Assembly: GCA_009739215.1 (NCBI GenBank)
Contig: VSJF01000007.1
Span: 1,302,001 to 1,366,000, forward strand
Direction of reading: 5' to 3'
Length of the DNA stretch: 64,000 nt
Source of the DNA: Floccularia luteovirens
Lineage: Eukaryota; Basidiomycota; Agaricomycetes; Agaricales; Squamanitaceae
Part shown: positions 24,047 through 36,291 of the stretch, in pieces
Layout: every line of letters starts with the position of its first letter
Numbering within the stretch: the stretch's first letter is position 1
Position numbers and translations under genes: made by a program
The notes under the pieces: model-generated
The model's input: the letters and a program-made list of their open reading frames with translations, nothing else
Told to the model about the DNA's origin: nothing
Databases searched by the model: none

Positions 24047-24728
24047 TCATGTATCGTCACCAAATGAGAGCAAAGTTTTTCTTTCCTTCTTCGCCTTCTT
24101 TTTCGGTGGATTCTTTTTATCACTTTTCGAACGCTCCTCATCTCCTTCTTCATCTTCTGGCTGTACGACCGATTTTCGTTTCCCTGTTGATGATTTGGGG
24201 TTGGGTTTGGAAGAAGAAGAGGTACTGAATGACAGGGCCGGTTTTTGCTTTTGCGGCGCCTTTTTTGCGTTAGGTTCTCCCTTACTTTCTGAAGGTGAGG
24301 GTCCTTTCAATTTAGAAGCGATTTCGTCTGCTGTTGGGAGTGGAGGGAGACCCTTTTCTGATGCAATATTTAAGAATGAAATGTCATATTAATATAGTCA
24401 CTCGTTGCAAACCTTTACGCTTTATGTTCTCTGCCTCTCTTTCAGTTAGATGCTTCCCTTCTCGTAGTACAACAACCATAGGCTTTTCATCACCTTCCTC
24501 CTCATCTGCACTTCCGGGGTCATCGGCCGGTCGTTCTGGAATTGTAGGACGTCTGGGAATGGGCTCGCGGCCATCTCCAACGTACTCAAACTCTGGATCA
24601 TCATCACCCTCCTCCTCATCTTGCACGCCTGCAATTTTATTTTGAAGTTTGAGTAGGAAAGACGGGGTATGTGAGTTGTAGGCAAGCCTGGAAGATAGCT
24701 GGGCACGAGTTGGTTCTTTTGGAGCCAT
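24047..24728 (-). CDS. DUF4604-family protein
   Basis: Two exons: ATG at 24728 (MAPKEPTRAQLSSRLAYNSH TPSFLLKLQNKIAG), an acidic segment, REGKHLTEREAENIKRK, then an intron and EKGLPPLPTADEIASKLKGP, ending with a Lys/Ser-rich tail (DKKNPPKKKAKKERKTLLSF) and a stop at 24047. The opening RLxYxxxxPxFLxKL and the closing KKxxKKxxKxLLSFxDD are the two conserved ends of DUF4604. Members are small, highly charged, probably nuclear proteins of unknown role. Intact. Confidence 0.8.
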
Positions 24729-25600
24729 TCTAGGTGAGATCATGAGGTGATATGGTGTGTTGACATAATTCAAGGGCTATTGCCAAATAGAGCACGCGAA
24801 TACTTGAGCAGCAGAGCAATGCAATTGAGTATGCTTCTATGCCATTTACTTGGTGTTACGTTGATCCACTCTCGAAGCTTCACTAGTACTATTAACAATC
24901 CACCCATTTACTTTTCTCAAGTCCACATATATATGTACATCATGATCCTGTAGTATTGGCTGGAACACATCGCACTTATCCGGTGAACGCCATTTACGTA
25001 GTTAGGAATAGCTTAATACTAACACCTTAAGAACGGAATCAAAAAAATCATCCCGTATGGAAATTCTACTAAACTCGAAGCACAAAATGGCGATTTCGAA
25101 GGAGATTCGCCTCCTTTGGTAGTTGATCATCATATGCTTGGCCGATGAAATCCACTACTCGTTATTGAAAAGGAAGTAGATACCCGCGGGGAGTACGCCG
25201 CCAAGCACGGAAGAGGAGCGATGACTAGCTAGAGTTTGCGGTAAAACAAGTGGACTACTGCCTCCGCTCCTAAACGTTAAAACTAGACGTCGGAATAGCA
25301 TTGCTCCAAAGCAGTCATAGAAATGCGCCCCGCAGACGCCGCATAACGCACTTTGTATCCCGCAGCTCACGTATCATACCAAATAAAGATGTAACATTGT
25401 TTTGCAGCCGGAATAGGAAGTGACTCATACTCCTGGATCCTTCATTGGGTGCTGAGGCCTGAGGATTTAATGGGAAGTTGATGTAAAAATGTTGTAGACA
25501 GACAGCGATTTATGAGAACCGAGGAGGAAAACTAGGAGAAATATGATCGGAATCAGCCGAGCATTCTTCTAATCTTTCGTCATCCACTGTTCAGTTACTA
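24729..25600. other. Intergenic region before the transporter array
   Basis: About 870 bp without a supportable gene. A minus-strand frame at 25370-25155 has no recognisable motif. The conserved upstream unit of transporter copy 1 begins at roughly 25640. Confidence 0.4.
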
Positions 25601-25775
25601 TTGTCCCCCTCCAGCACCTAAGGCTACCGAGTCCGTTTCTTCGGCAAAGCCTCAAGTGCTCAAAGCCGAGATGTGTATCGTAAAGGTCACAATGGCGCAA
25701 GAACGATCTCTCATCAACTGACAAGCGGAATTAAGGTTAAGTAATCCCATCCCGGAAGTACTTATGATAGAACCT

Positions 25776-25781
25776 TTATCT
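25776..25781 (-). promoter_or_regulatory. Conserved GATA-type site (AGATAA) of transporter copy 1
   Basis: TTATCT on the plus strand, AGATAA on the minus, 63 bp before the start codon. The same site, within a conserved CTTTATCT..GAACCT block, recurs before copies 2-5, so it is the best candidate cis-element of the array. It fits the HGATAR consensus of fungal GATA factors. Confidence 0.45.
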
Positions 25782-25843
25782 TGTGAACCTGCTTTATTTC
25801 CTGTTTGCGACTTCATTCTCCTGAACATTTTTGACGACCCATT

Positions 25844-27808
25844 ATGACCGTCCAACATGACGAGGAAACTCCCTTGCTACAGAATGGCCGAAAGGCTCCA
25901 ACGCCCCTTCCTGTGTTCCAGTTTTCTATTGTACTATTCCTTCAGCTTGCAGAACCGTTGACATCCCAAGTTATTTACCCATTTTCACCCCAGGTGCATA
26001 AACAGTTAAATCAGCGCCGGTTACAGAATCTAACTTTTTGTTTTTATACAGCTTATGCGGGATATAGGTATCACACACGGAGACGAAAGTAAAGTCGGGT
26101 ACTACGTCGGCTTATTGGTGATTTTATTTCTTCTAGTTACCCTCTCCATATTCACGGGAACTCTTCAGCAATCGCTATTTTTTCTAACGCAAGCATTCAC
26201 TGTCTTACACTGGAGTAGGGTGTCAGACAGAATCGGACGAAAACCCGTAATACTCACGGGACTACTCGGTCTGTCAGTATCTATGTATTGCTTTGGATTA
26301 TCAAGGACATTCTGGGGACTTGTTTTAAGGTGAGCTCCATGTATCAGAAGTTCTGATGTAACCTGTGCTAATACCTTATTCCAGCCGAAGTCTTAATGGG
26401 GCATTGAGTGAATTGAACCCAATCTTATTCAAAGTGTAAATAGCTCATATACTTATTCTATTACAGATGGTAATATAGGAGTCATCAAAAGGTCTGTTCC
26501 ACATCACAAGATCCGAGGCATCTGTCACTGATTTCGTTATCTAGTGTGATGGCCGAAATCACGGATCCTACGAACATTGCTCAGGTAGGGTCCTGTGGTG
26601 AATTGGGTCAATCAAATACTTACAACCGTTGTGTCTAGGCTTATGCATATATGCCTATCGCCTGGTCTACTGGTGGAGCTGTGAGCATATAATTACTTTA
26701 TTGAATAGGGACTCATTCCATCTTCTGTATTGGCAGCTTGGTCCCATGATTGGGGGATTACTTGCAAGACCAGCTGAGAGATTTCCCCGTTTGTTTGGGG
26801 AAAGTGAATTCATGAGGAAATACCCTTATTTCTTACCTTGTGCAGTGCCAGCAACGTTTTCTCTGTTGGCGTGGATTGTCACATATATCTTCCTCGAGGA
26901 AACTGTATCTTCCCCTATTTCGTTCCAGCAATTTATAGGACTTAAAAGAAGTAAACCTAATCTTCAACTCCAAAACAGTGATGGCTCTCAAGAGCCCACA
27001 GTTGCAGCCGATACTACTAAGCAGATCGCACTTCCAACGAAGGAACAACCATTACCCCTTCGTTCACTCCTAATTCCTCGCGTCCTGATTGCGGCTGGCA
27101 ATTATGCTTGTTTATCTCTTGTGGATATATCATTCCGGGCCATTCAGCCCCTTTTCTACTCGACACCCGTCGAGCTTGGTGGACTGGGCCTCTCTCCATC
27201 TACCATCGGCAAAATCTTGTCCTCATTCGGCATCATCAACGGAATATTCCAGATCTTCCTCTTTGCTAGTTTTCACAACCGGTGTGGATCAAAAATCGTA
27301 TTTACCACCGGTGTTGTGGCCGGCATTCCTGCATTCATGCTCTTCCCTATTATAAATACTCTAGCGAAGACCCAGGGTCTTAGTTACACTGTCTGGTTCC
27401 TCGTGGCTATACAGGTAGTTGTTTCTGTATTTATCAGCTTGTCATATGGTGAGTCTGGGGTAGCAAGCTTCCATTGAAAATTTCTTACTTCTCCGCGGTA
27501 GGGGCCATTTTCATCTTCATATCCGCTGCATCTCCAAACCGCGCGTCACTTGGTGCTACAAATGGACTCAGTCAGGTGACCGTGTTTCTTCCTTTCTCGC
27601 AAGAAGATCAGATGTTGATTTGTTACTCAAACAGATGTCCGTGAGCATCATGAGAGCAATCGGGCCGGCTGCTGCAAACTCGTTGTTCTCCTTATCCATT
27701 GCTAAGGGATATCTTGGTGGACACATGGTGTATTACTTCCTCCTAGGTGTCGTATTTGCCTCGTTAGTCGTGGCGTCGCTCCTACCTAAGAAACTATGGA
27801 CAAATTGA
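25844..27808 (+). CDS. MFS transporter, ZIFL/YCR023C-like, array copy 1
   Basis: An intact 12-segment major-facilitator permease in about ten exons. The start is MTVQHDEETPLLQNGRK, then TM1 FSIVLFLQLAEPLTSQVIYP. Motif A is complete: FLTQAFTVLHWSRVSDRIGRKP. Then come GLVLSRSLNGALNGNIGVIK and IAWSTGGALGPMIGGLLARP (TM5, motif C-like). A charged loop (26880-27060) separates the halves. The second half has IPRVLIAAGNYACLSLVDIS, FYSTPVELGGLGLSPSTIGK and SPNRASLGATNGLSQMSVSI, and ends LLPKKLWTN. The family belongs to the DHA1-like drug:H+ antiporters related to yeast YCR023C and plant zinc-induced facilitator-like proteins; the substrate is unknown. Splice joins keep frame throughout. It is separated from copy 2 by an inserted carboxypeptidase gene. 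Confidence 0.9.
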
Positions 27809-28826
27809 GTATATTGATCGAGTGTAGGAACTCTAAAACTGGGTATATCTTTGTTTTTCAGGTGACGCAGTATACCTATACCATTATTTCAACCGTATGG
27901 AAAAATAGATCAGAAACCCTATCTTGAGTCAAGAAAGAATGTCTCGCAAGTTCGTGATGTTAATATTACAGGTCCAGATCCTGGCCCATGACCTTCTACA
28001 AAAGAACATCCTCATACATAGCATGTAAGATGTCTGCTGATTCATATTGTTGATCTGATTGTTCTACGACCTTGTTACCTTGCTTTAGTATTATAAGGTC
28101 ACCTACGCTGGTAGTTTCCCATAGAAGGCGATAAATGTTCTGCAAAACGTCCAAATAGCTCTCCGCTGTTGAGGCTGATATGTTGTTAGGCAGTTAAATA
28201 CTCTACCTATGGTTGTGCAGGATGTAAGGTCAAACTCTGCGCCCGGCAGAACCTGCTAGTAAAGAAGTACAGTATTAGTATAAGTGTCCGACTTTAACAG
28301 GAATAACAATGTCAGGCCGGAGGGCCGAATATGCATCCCAGGGTGGTATGAGATCACTCTAATCCTCCAACACCCTCCTTCGTATCACGAAAACGAAATG
28401 TTATGATGGTACTGTGCAGTGAATGAATTGAAATCAGTGGTATGTGACTGATTGATCCGTCGTGCACAGAATCGGCCAAAGTAGACTGAACGGTGGATGC
28501 AGTCTAGGGATATCGCAGCTTTCGTGGCGATCTATTCCCAACATGTTACGCAGCTCAAGAGAAGCGTATTCCATTTATCCAGAGAAACTTACGAGGTATG
28601 TTAACACTGGCATGCAAAGTACTTCAGAGGAAGCTCCCTAGTACTCCGTTCCCTGCCACGCAACCTTATACATGGTATAATTGACCCCACGATAGGGTTT
28701 ATATTAGCAGAATCGCGGGTCATCATCTCCATTCACATTCAAATATATATGAAACTACTTCGACAAGGGCCTAATGTCGAAACCAGGGAGTTTTATAACT
28801 TTCCACCTAAAACACATTCAACCATT
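27809..28826. other. 3' flank of transporter copy 1 and left part of an insertion
   Basis: The first ~250 bp match the 3' flank of copies 2-5. From about 28065 the similarity stops and unrelated DNA with no supportable gene runs to the carboxypeptidase stop codon. Confidence 0.5.
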
Positions 28827-30893
28827 TTATAAATCTTCTTCTGCTAGCCAACGCTGAATAAGTTCGAGAGATTCCTTTGGTTTATCAAGTGGAACCTAAA
28901 AGACATTTAAGTGCAAGTCCTGGGACAAAATGGAAATTTTACAAACCATATGGCCCGCCCCTTCAACAGTGGCGAAAGTAAATCCTTTAGCAGATCTTGT
29001 CCTGCCTGCTCGCTTCCCGTCTACATTCCAATCTCTTAAAGCCTGGCTAGCGAAATCCTTTTGTCCACTCCATTCAAGCGCCACTGTCCAACGCTCGTTG
29101 CCGACGTGATTGCAAATCCAATCGTACTGTTCCAACGTAGATCAGGACCCGTATGCCTCGCTCAAGTAGTGCAGATACATAATTTGTAGTCTGTACCGCC
29201 CGGTCTAATGTCCGCCGGAAAGCAGCTCCCACTTCAGTCGAACATGTCGAAAAGTTGCCTACATGGGAATCGACACCCAAAGTGTCACGAATAGACGGTT
29301 GATCCAGGAATTTTCGAATTATCCTAAAAGGACGTTAGTTAATTTCATTACAGTCATAAAAGTCCTTTGCAGAAACTAACTTATTCTCTGGGTAACAGAG
29401 GTCACCAGGCTCACCCTCGCAAGGTTTACTTATGTCATATGGGTTGGTTCCTGTGATCAATGAGATATGATACTGCTTCCCCAAAAATATTTGCATTACC
29501 AGTTTTGAAAAAAGGTATCTCCAACAAATCTCCACAGAAGTTTCCAGCCGCCTGACAATTGATATGATCAAATTGGTCGAGGCAGGACGATTTCAACCAA
29601 GATTCACATCGATTGAGCTAGATGAGAGATATCTGAGCATGGAATCCGGTATAATGTACGAGTTGAAATACCGCAGTTTTCATAGTAACACATGATTTTA
29701 TATCAATTACTGGGTCTGACGACACGGACGTGCATGCTTGGTCATAGTATGAGAGAATCATAGAAATCGGCTCTGTCAATCCATTTCCTTAATAAACAAG
29801 TTGATCAGAACTGACAATATATTATATCGCTACAAAATATGAAAAGTCCGTACCAATAATCACCGATTTGAGATTGACTGGTGCCAACCCAGCTTCGACC
29901 AGCTTAGCATTCTGGTCGTAAATGGCAGATGCAAACACTGGTAGGTATCGACCCTGTAACATAAAAATGAGTTCGTTCGTAGGCGAGTATGGTTCTCATT
30001 AACTGACCCCATATGATTCCCCAGACGCGTGGAATGCTCTCCCTTTGAATTGTGTGAAATGCTGGAAGAAAATAGCAACAAACGCCGCAATATCCTGAGC
30101 TGCTTCTTCCGTTGTAGACTGGATGAACAATGTTCGATTTGAACTTCTCTTGATGAAATTGTTGGCCACATACCACTGATTCTCCGTATTCAGCATATGA
30201 AAAAGCCGACACCGATTGGCTGGTCGATGAAGAATACGTTTGCATTTGTATTCCATGCCTCGGGGTGATATACGGTTCCATTATCGGAAGAAATCCTACA
30301 AGGACCTGTAGGGAATTGTAAATTAAGAATGGTGCTATGACCGAGAAATATAGGAACACACCAAGTTCCATAAAAAGGCCTAAGGAAGAGGAACATCCAG
30401 GACCTGAGTTGATCATTCGACGTTCAGGTGTAGGAATTGGTAGACAAGGAAGTTTTCTCATACCTCCGTTAGTCCACAGAATAACATCATCTTTATCAGG
30501 ATTGCTTCGACTTTCGAAGAAGTAAAAGAACAAATGTCTAGCCTCGATATCGATATACCCAGTGTATGACCTTGCCGGATAGGTAGGCTGCGTGAGCTAA
30601 TGCAATTTTTTTTTTGATTTTCCGACTCACTGAACAGTATTATCGCAGAATTTAGCTTTTTTGATACGAACTCCATAGTTTTTGAAGTATGGGTGTCGTA
30701 GAGTTGTAAAGCTAGTCTCTGACAGAGCTGTTAAGTGTTCAACAGGGGTGAATAGCCCCGCATCGTAAGATGCCGGATAGCCGTTGAATGTGTCAGACGG
30801 AAGTTGGAATGAAGCTTGAGCTTGACTTCCAGCGTTAACGCCGCAAATGGCGAAGGTCAATGCTACAGGCAGTAAATGATGAAGGAACTTCAT
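28827..30893 (-). pseudogene. Serine carboxypeptidase (CPY-like, S10), interrupted by two indels
   Basis: A secreted or vacuolar S10 peptidase. A signal peptide (MKFLHHLLPVALTFAICGVN) is followed by the oxyanion/substrate motif [22 protein letters not shown], the nucleophile [16 protein letters not shown], the aspartate region YDWICNHVGNERW and the histidine VEGAGHMVPLDKP, ending WLAEEDL (stop 28827). All three catalytic residues are present. Two breaks interrupt the frame: one extra base in a 5-base run at 30200-30204 (the frame hits a stop right after GVGF, whereas four bases would give [13 protein letters not shown]), and two extra bases at about 29132 just before YDWICN. Introns are otherwise canonical. 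It lies on the strand opposite to the transporters, inside the array. A sequence error cannot be excluded. Confidence 0.75.
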
Positions 30894-31640
30894 TGTCTAC
30901 TTGACGAGTAAAAGACTAGGTTTGTTTGTATTTTATTCTGTCAACTCTTCTTCGAATGTGAGAAAACAGACAAATGTGCTAATTCGGGAGAGTTTTGCAC
31001 ATGTGCATGTGCAATTTCTCACAGACGAAAAGCGTAGTCATTCTTTGTCTTTGTTATGCGTTCTGTCCTTACAAATTGATTATATCCGAAAATTAAGGTT
31101 TACCGCCAAAAAGTGAAATATAGTGTTCCACAATACCCCCATACCTAACGGTAGCGGGAATAAGTGTCAATACTGCAACACATCCAACGAAAATGCGGAC
31201 CATCAGATCTGATGAGAACTGTTACGATCCAAAGGTACGTATTTTTCATCCAGGTTTACAGCCCATATTCGGGAACTGTTAAAAGGAATGATGATGGATG
31301 ACAACTACGAATAGATGGTTCAGATGAGATAGTATATCCTATAGGATGATCAGTAGGTATGGTGCAAGGTGTTCTGTTGGCAAAGTCAACCGCTAGTAGA
31401 ACAGAGTATGTTACCTTTGGGCAATGACCCTGAGTCAAACAATAGCAATATGTCATATAAACTCTAATATAGATCTTCAGATGTATTCCGTTCTAGGATT
31501 GTACGTGGAAGGGGCGACCAAAGCCAAAGATGTGTACCAGTGGTTGCATCGTAAAGGTCACGATGGCGCAGAAACCTCTCAACCGACAGCTGGAATTCAG
31601 ATTAAGTAATGCATCCCGGAAGTACTTATTAACGGAATCT
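30894..31640. other. Intergenic: right part of the insertion and upstream unit of copy 2
   Basis: Unrelated sequence to about 31400. From there the DNA matches the upstream segment of the other transporter units (CTTTGGGCAATGAC...GGAAGTACTTATT). No gene is seen. Confidence 0.5.
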
Positions 31641-31646
31641 TTATCT
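31641..31646 (-). promoter_or_regulatory. Conserved GATA-type site of copy 2
   Basis: AGATAA on the minus strand, 66 bp before the start codon, within the same conserved block as in the other copies. Confidence 0.4.
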
Positions 31647-31711
31647 CGCGAACCTACATTGTCCCTTGTTCGTGACTCCACCACTTATCCGTAAAATTTT
31701 GACGACCCATT

Positions 31712-33679
31712 ATGACTATCCAACACGACGAGGAAACTCCCCTACTACAGAATGACCATACCCCAAAGGCTGCAACGCCTCTTCCTATGTTCCAGTTTTC
31801 TATTGTATTATTCCTTCAGCTGGCGGAACCGTTGACATCCCAGGTCATTTACCCATTTGCGCCTCAGGTGTGTGAACAGTTCGTTCAGTGCTGGAGACAG
31901 AACCTAATTTCTTGTTCATATAGCTTATGCGAGATATTGGTATTACACATGGGGATGAGAGTAAAGTCGGATATTACGTCGGTTCGATGGTGAGATTCCT
32001 TTCTTCCAGTTAGGCTCTCTATGATTATATTTACGAGAATGAACACTTCAGCAATCGCTATTTTTTCTAACGCAAGCGTTCACTGTTTTACACTGGAGTA
32101 GACTGTCAGACAGGATTGGACGAAAACCAGTCATACTCACCGGACTCCTTGGTCTGTCAATATCCATGTACTGCTTTGGATTATCAAAAACATTCTGGGG
32201 ACTTGTTCTAAGGTGAGCTCCGTGTATCAGAAGTTCTGGTGTAACCTGTGCTAACATCTCATTCCAGCCGAAGTCTTAATGGGGCATTGAGTGAATTGAA
32301 TTTATCTTATCTAAAGCATAATTGGCCTCACATACGATAGATGGTAATATAGGAGTTATCAAAAGGTCTGTTACACATGACAAGGTCCGAAGCCTCTGTG
32401 ACTGATCTGACTGTCTAGTGTGATGGCCGAATTGACGGACTCTACGAATATTGCTCAGGTAGGATCCCATGATGAACTCGGACCAATCAAATTCTTACAA
32501 CTGTTGTGTCTAGGCTTATGCATATATGCCTATCGCCTGGTCTACTGGTGGAACCGTGAGCATATGATATGATCACTGTTTCGAATAGCGACTCATTCTG
32601 CCTTCTATATTGACAGCTTGGTCCCATCATTGGGGGTTTGCTAGCAAGACCAGCTGAGAGATTTCCCGATCTGTTCGGGAAAAATGAATTCTTGAAAGAA
32701 TACCCTTATTTCTTACCTTGTGCAGTGCCAGCAACGTTTTCTCTGTTGGCATGGATCGTCACATATCTCTTCCTCAAGGAAACTGTATCTTCCCCAATTT
32801 CATTCCAGGAACTTATAAGAAGTAAACCTAAACTTCAATACCAAAATGTGATTAGGTCCCAAGAGCCTACAGACGCAACCGACCCCACCAGGCAAACCAC
32901 ACCTCCAACGAAGGAACAACCTTTACCCCTTCGATCACTTTTAACTCCTCGCGTCCTGATTGCGGCTGGCAATTATGCTTGTTTGTCTCTTGTGGATATA
33001 TCATTCCGTGCCATCCAGCCCGTTTTCTACTCGACGCCCATCGAAGCTTGGTGGATTGGGCCTCCCTCCGTCCACCATTGGTAAAATATTGTCCTCATAC
33101 GGCATTCTCAATGGAATATTTCAAGTCTTCTTCTTTGCTGGTATTCACAATCGGTGGGGATCAAAAATAGTTTTTACTTTCGGCACTGCAACCGCCATTC
33201 CTGCATTCATGCTCTTCCCCATTATAAACACCCTAGCGAAGACCCAGGGTCTTAGTTACTACTGTCTGGTCCTTCGTGGGGATGCAAATAATTGCTTCCA
33301 TATTTATTAGCCTTGTCATACGGTGAGTCTGAGTCGCGAACCCTCAGTGAAATTTTCTTACTTCTCCGCGGTAGGGGCCATTTTCATCTTCATATCCGCT
33401 GCATCCCCAAACCGTGCATCACTTGGTGCTACAAATGGACTCAGTCAGGTGACCGCGTTTCTTCCTTTTTTGCAAGATCAGATGCTGATTTGTCACCCGA
33501 ACAGATGTCTGTGAGCATCATGAGAGCGATCGGACCTGCTTCTGCAAACTCGTTGTTCTCCTTATCCATTCGCTAAGGGATATCTTGGTGGACATCTTGT
33601 GTATTACGTCCTACTGGGTGTCGTATTTGCTTCGTTAGTCGTGGCGTCGCTCCTACCTAAGAAACTATGGACGAATTGA
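31712..33679 (+). pseudogene. MFS transporter, array copy 2, broken by four single-base insertions
   Basis: Same family and exon structure as copy 1 (MTIQHDEETPLLQNDHTPKA; SDRIGRKPVILTGLLGLS; RPAERFPDLFGKNEFLKEYP). Compared with the intact copies it carries four extra bases. At about 33045, TCGAAGCTTGG replaces TCGAGCTTGG, so the protein leaves frame at STPIE. At about 33260, TTACTACTG replaces TTACACTG. At about 33311, AGCCTTG replaces AGCTTG. At 33571, ATTCGCTAAG replaces ATTGCTAAG. The first change alone would remove the last four or five membrane segments. The splice sites and first half are preserved, so decay is recent, or these are assembly errors. Confidence 0.8.
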
Positions 33680-34230
33680 GTATATTGGTCGAGTGTAGGA
33701 ACTCTGAAACTGGGTATATCTTTGTTTATTTCAGGTGACTTAATATACCTATTCCGTTATTTAAAGAATAAGGGAAACTAAATCAGAAACCCTATCCTTG
33801 GGCGAAGAACTCATAAGGAGATGACTCGAAAGTTCGCAATGTTAACACTGCCGGCTCGGATCCTAATGCTCCATTGTATACAATCCTATTTTCAGAACGG
33901 GTACATGACCTTCTACAGAGGAACGTTCCCTATGACAAGTAAGATGTTCGTCGACAATTAATATCATTCATTTGATGTTTTCATATAGAGACGTGCTGTT
34001 CCTCTCTTAGCCGATGACACTAGAATCAAGCTGATATGTCATGTCGGCTGAGATGGCTAATGGATGCAGCTCTACATTCCAGGGGAGGGGTTTTTGAAGC
34101 CGAGATAAGTCTTGATGTGCATCGTAAAGGTGAAGGTGGCGAAAGAGAAATCTCTCACCTGCCACCTTAATTGACAAGCGGAATTCAGATTAAGTAATCC
34201 CATCTCAGAAGTACTTATTTGACAGAACCT
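33680..34230. other. Array spacer between copies 2 and 3
   Basis: 3' flank of copy 2 followed by the upstream unit of copy 3. Both halves are repeated around the other copies. No gene is seen. Confidence 0.5.
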
Positions 34231-34236
34231 TTATCT
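34231..34236 (-). promoter_or_regulatory. Conserved GATA-type site of copy 3
   Basis: AGATAA on the minus strand, 67 bp before the start codon, in the conserved CCTTTATCTCGCGAACCT block. Confidence 0.4.
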
Positions 34237-34302
34237 CGCGAACCTGCTCTGTTCCTTGTTCGCGACTTCATCGCTTCTTTTTAAGAAATTAGACGGCTCA
34301 TT

Positions 34303-36288
34303 ATGATCGTCCAACATGACGAGGAAACTCCCTTATTACAGAGTGGCCACACTACTGCAAAGGCTGCAACGCCTCTTCCTGTGTTCCAACTTTTCCTTGT
34401 GCTATTCGTTCAGCTTGCCGAACCATTGACATCCCATGTTATCTATCCATTTGCACCTCAGGTGTGTAAACAGTTAAAACAATGCTGGCACCTAGAAACA
34501 GATTTTGTCTATACAGCTTATACGTGATATTGGTATCACCCATGGGGATGAAAGTAAAGTCGGATATTACGTCGGCTTGATGGTGAGATTCCTTCCCTCC
34601 ATTTAGCCCCTCCATCATTGTACTCACGGGAACCAACTGCTCAGCAATCAATATTTTTCCTGGCACAAGCATTCACTGTTTTGCACTGGAGTAGACTGTC
34701 AGACAGAATTGGAAGAAAACCAGTCATGCTCACCGGACTCCTTGGTCTGTCAATATCCATGTACTGCTTTGGATTATCAAAAACATTTTGGGGACTTGTT
34801 ATAACGTGAGCACCGTGCATTACTAGATATCCCGATGTTCCCTGTGCTAATACCTTATTCCAGCCGAAGCCTTAATGGGGCATTGAGTGCATTAAATTTA
34901 TCTTATGTATTCAAAGCATAAACAACTCATATATCCGCTACAGATGGCAATATAGGAGTTATCAAAAGGTCTGTTCCATATATGATAAAACCCGGGGTGT
35001 CTGTGACTGATCTCGTTATCTAGTGTGATGGCCGAATTGACAGATTCTACGAACATTGCTCAGGTAGGATTCTATGATGAGCTGGGCCAATGAAATCAAT
35101 CTTATAATCGTTTTGTTCAGGCTTATGCATATACGCCTATCGCCTGGTCCACGGGTTCAGCTGTGAGCATATGATTAATGTATTAAATAGTGACTCATGC
35201 CACCTTCCGTATTGATAGGTTGGTCCCATGATTGGAGGATTACTCGCAAGACCGGCTGAGAGATTCCCTAGTTTATTTGGCAAAAATGAATTCTTGAAAG
35301 AATACCCTTATTTCTTACCTTGTGCAGTGCCAGCAACATTTTCTGTCTTGGCGTGGATCATCACGTATTTCTTTCTCAAAGAAACTGTACTTTCTCCTAT
35401 TTCGTTTCGGGAACTTATACGACTAAAAAGAAGCAAACCTAATCTTCAACACCAAAATGTGGGTAGGGCTGAAGAGCCTACAGACGGAACTGACACCACC
35501 AGGCAAAACACACCTCCAACGAAGGAACAACCTTTACCCCTTCGATCACTTTTAACTCCTCGCGTCTTGATCGCGGCTGGCAATTACGCGTCTTTGTCTC
35601 TTGTAGACATATCATTCCGAGCCATCCAGCCACTGTTCTACTCGACCCCCATCGAGCTTGGTGGACTAGGCCTCCCTCCGTCTACCATCGGCAAAATCTT
35701 GTCCTCATACGGCATCCTTAACGGAGCATTTGAAGCCTTCTTCTTTGCTGGTATAAACAACCGGTGGGGATCAAAAATCGTGTTTATCGTCGGCGTCGCA
35801 GCCGCCATTCCTTTATTCATGCTCTTCCCCGTTATAAACTCCTTAGCGAAGGCTCAGGGTCTTAGCTACACTGTCTGGTTCTTCGTGGGTATGCAAGTGG
35901 TCATTTTTATAATGCTCAGCTTATCATACGGTGAGTTTGGGGTCACTGAAGCTTCCATTGAAAATTTCTTACTTCTGCGCGGTAGGAGCCGTTTTCATCT
36001 TCATTTCTGCTGCATCGCCAAACCGTGCATCACTTGGTGCTACAAATGGGATCAGTCAGGTGACTGTGTTTCATCCTTTCTTGCAAGTCAGACATTGATT
36101 TATCACTCGAACAGATGTCTGTGAGTATCATGAGAGCGATCGGGCCTGCCGCTGCAAACTCGTTATTCTCGTTATCCATTGCTAAGGGATACCTTGGTGG
36201 GCATCTTGTATATTACGTCCTCCTAGGTTTCGTAATTGCCTCGTTAGTCGTAGCTTCATTCCTACCCAAGAAAATATGGACAAATTGA
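34303..36288 (+). CDS. MFS transporter, ZIFL/YCR023C-like, array copy 3
   Basis: Intact. Starts MIVQHDEETPLLQSGHTTAK; TM1 LFLVLFVQLAEPLTSHVIYP; motif A SDRIGRKPVMLTGLLGLSIS; IAWSTGSALGPMIGGLLARP; second half LTPRVLIAAGNYASLSLVDI, FYSTPIELGGLGLPPSTIGK, SYGILNGAFEAFFFAGINNR; final exons AVFIFISAASPNRASLGATN and MSVSIMRAIGPAAANSLFSL, ending FLPKKIWTN. The loop between halves differs from copy 1 (RAEEPTDGTDTTRQNTPPTK). It groups with copy 5 in sharing the GILNGxFEAFFF segment and the WIITYFF helix. Its normal 3' flank is split off by a 1,289-bp insertion starting four bases after the stop. Confidence 0.88.
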
Positions 36289-36291
36289 GTA

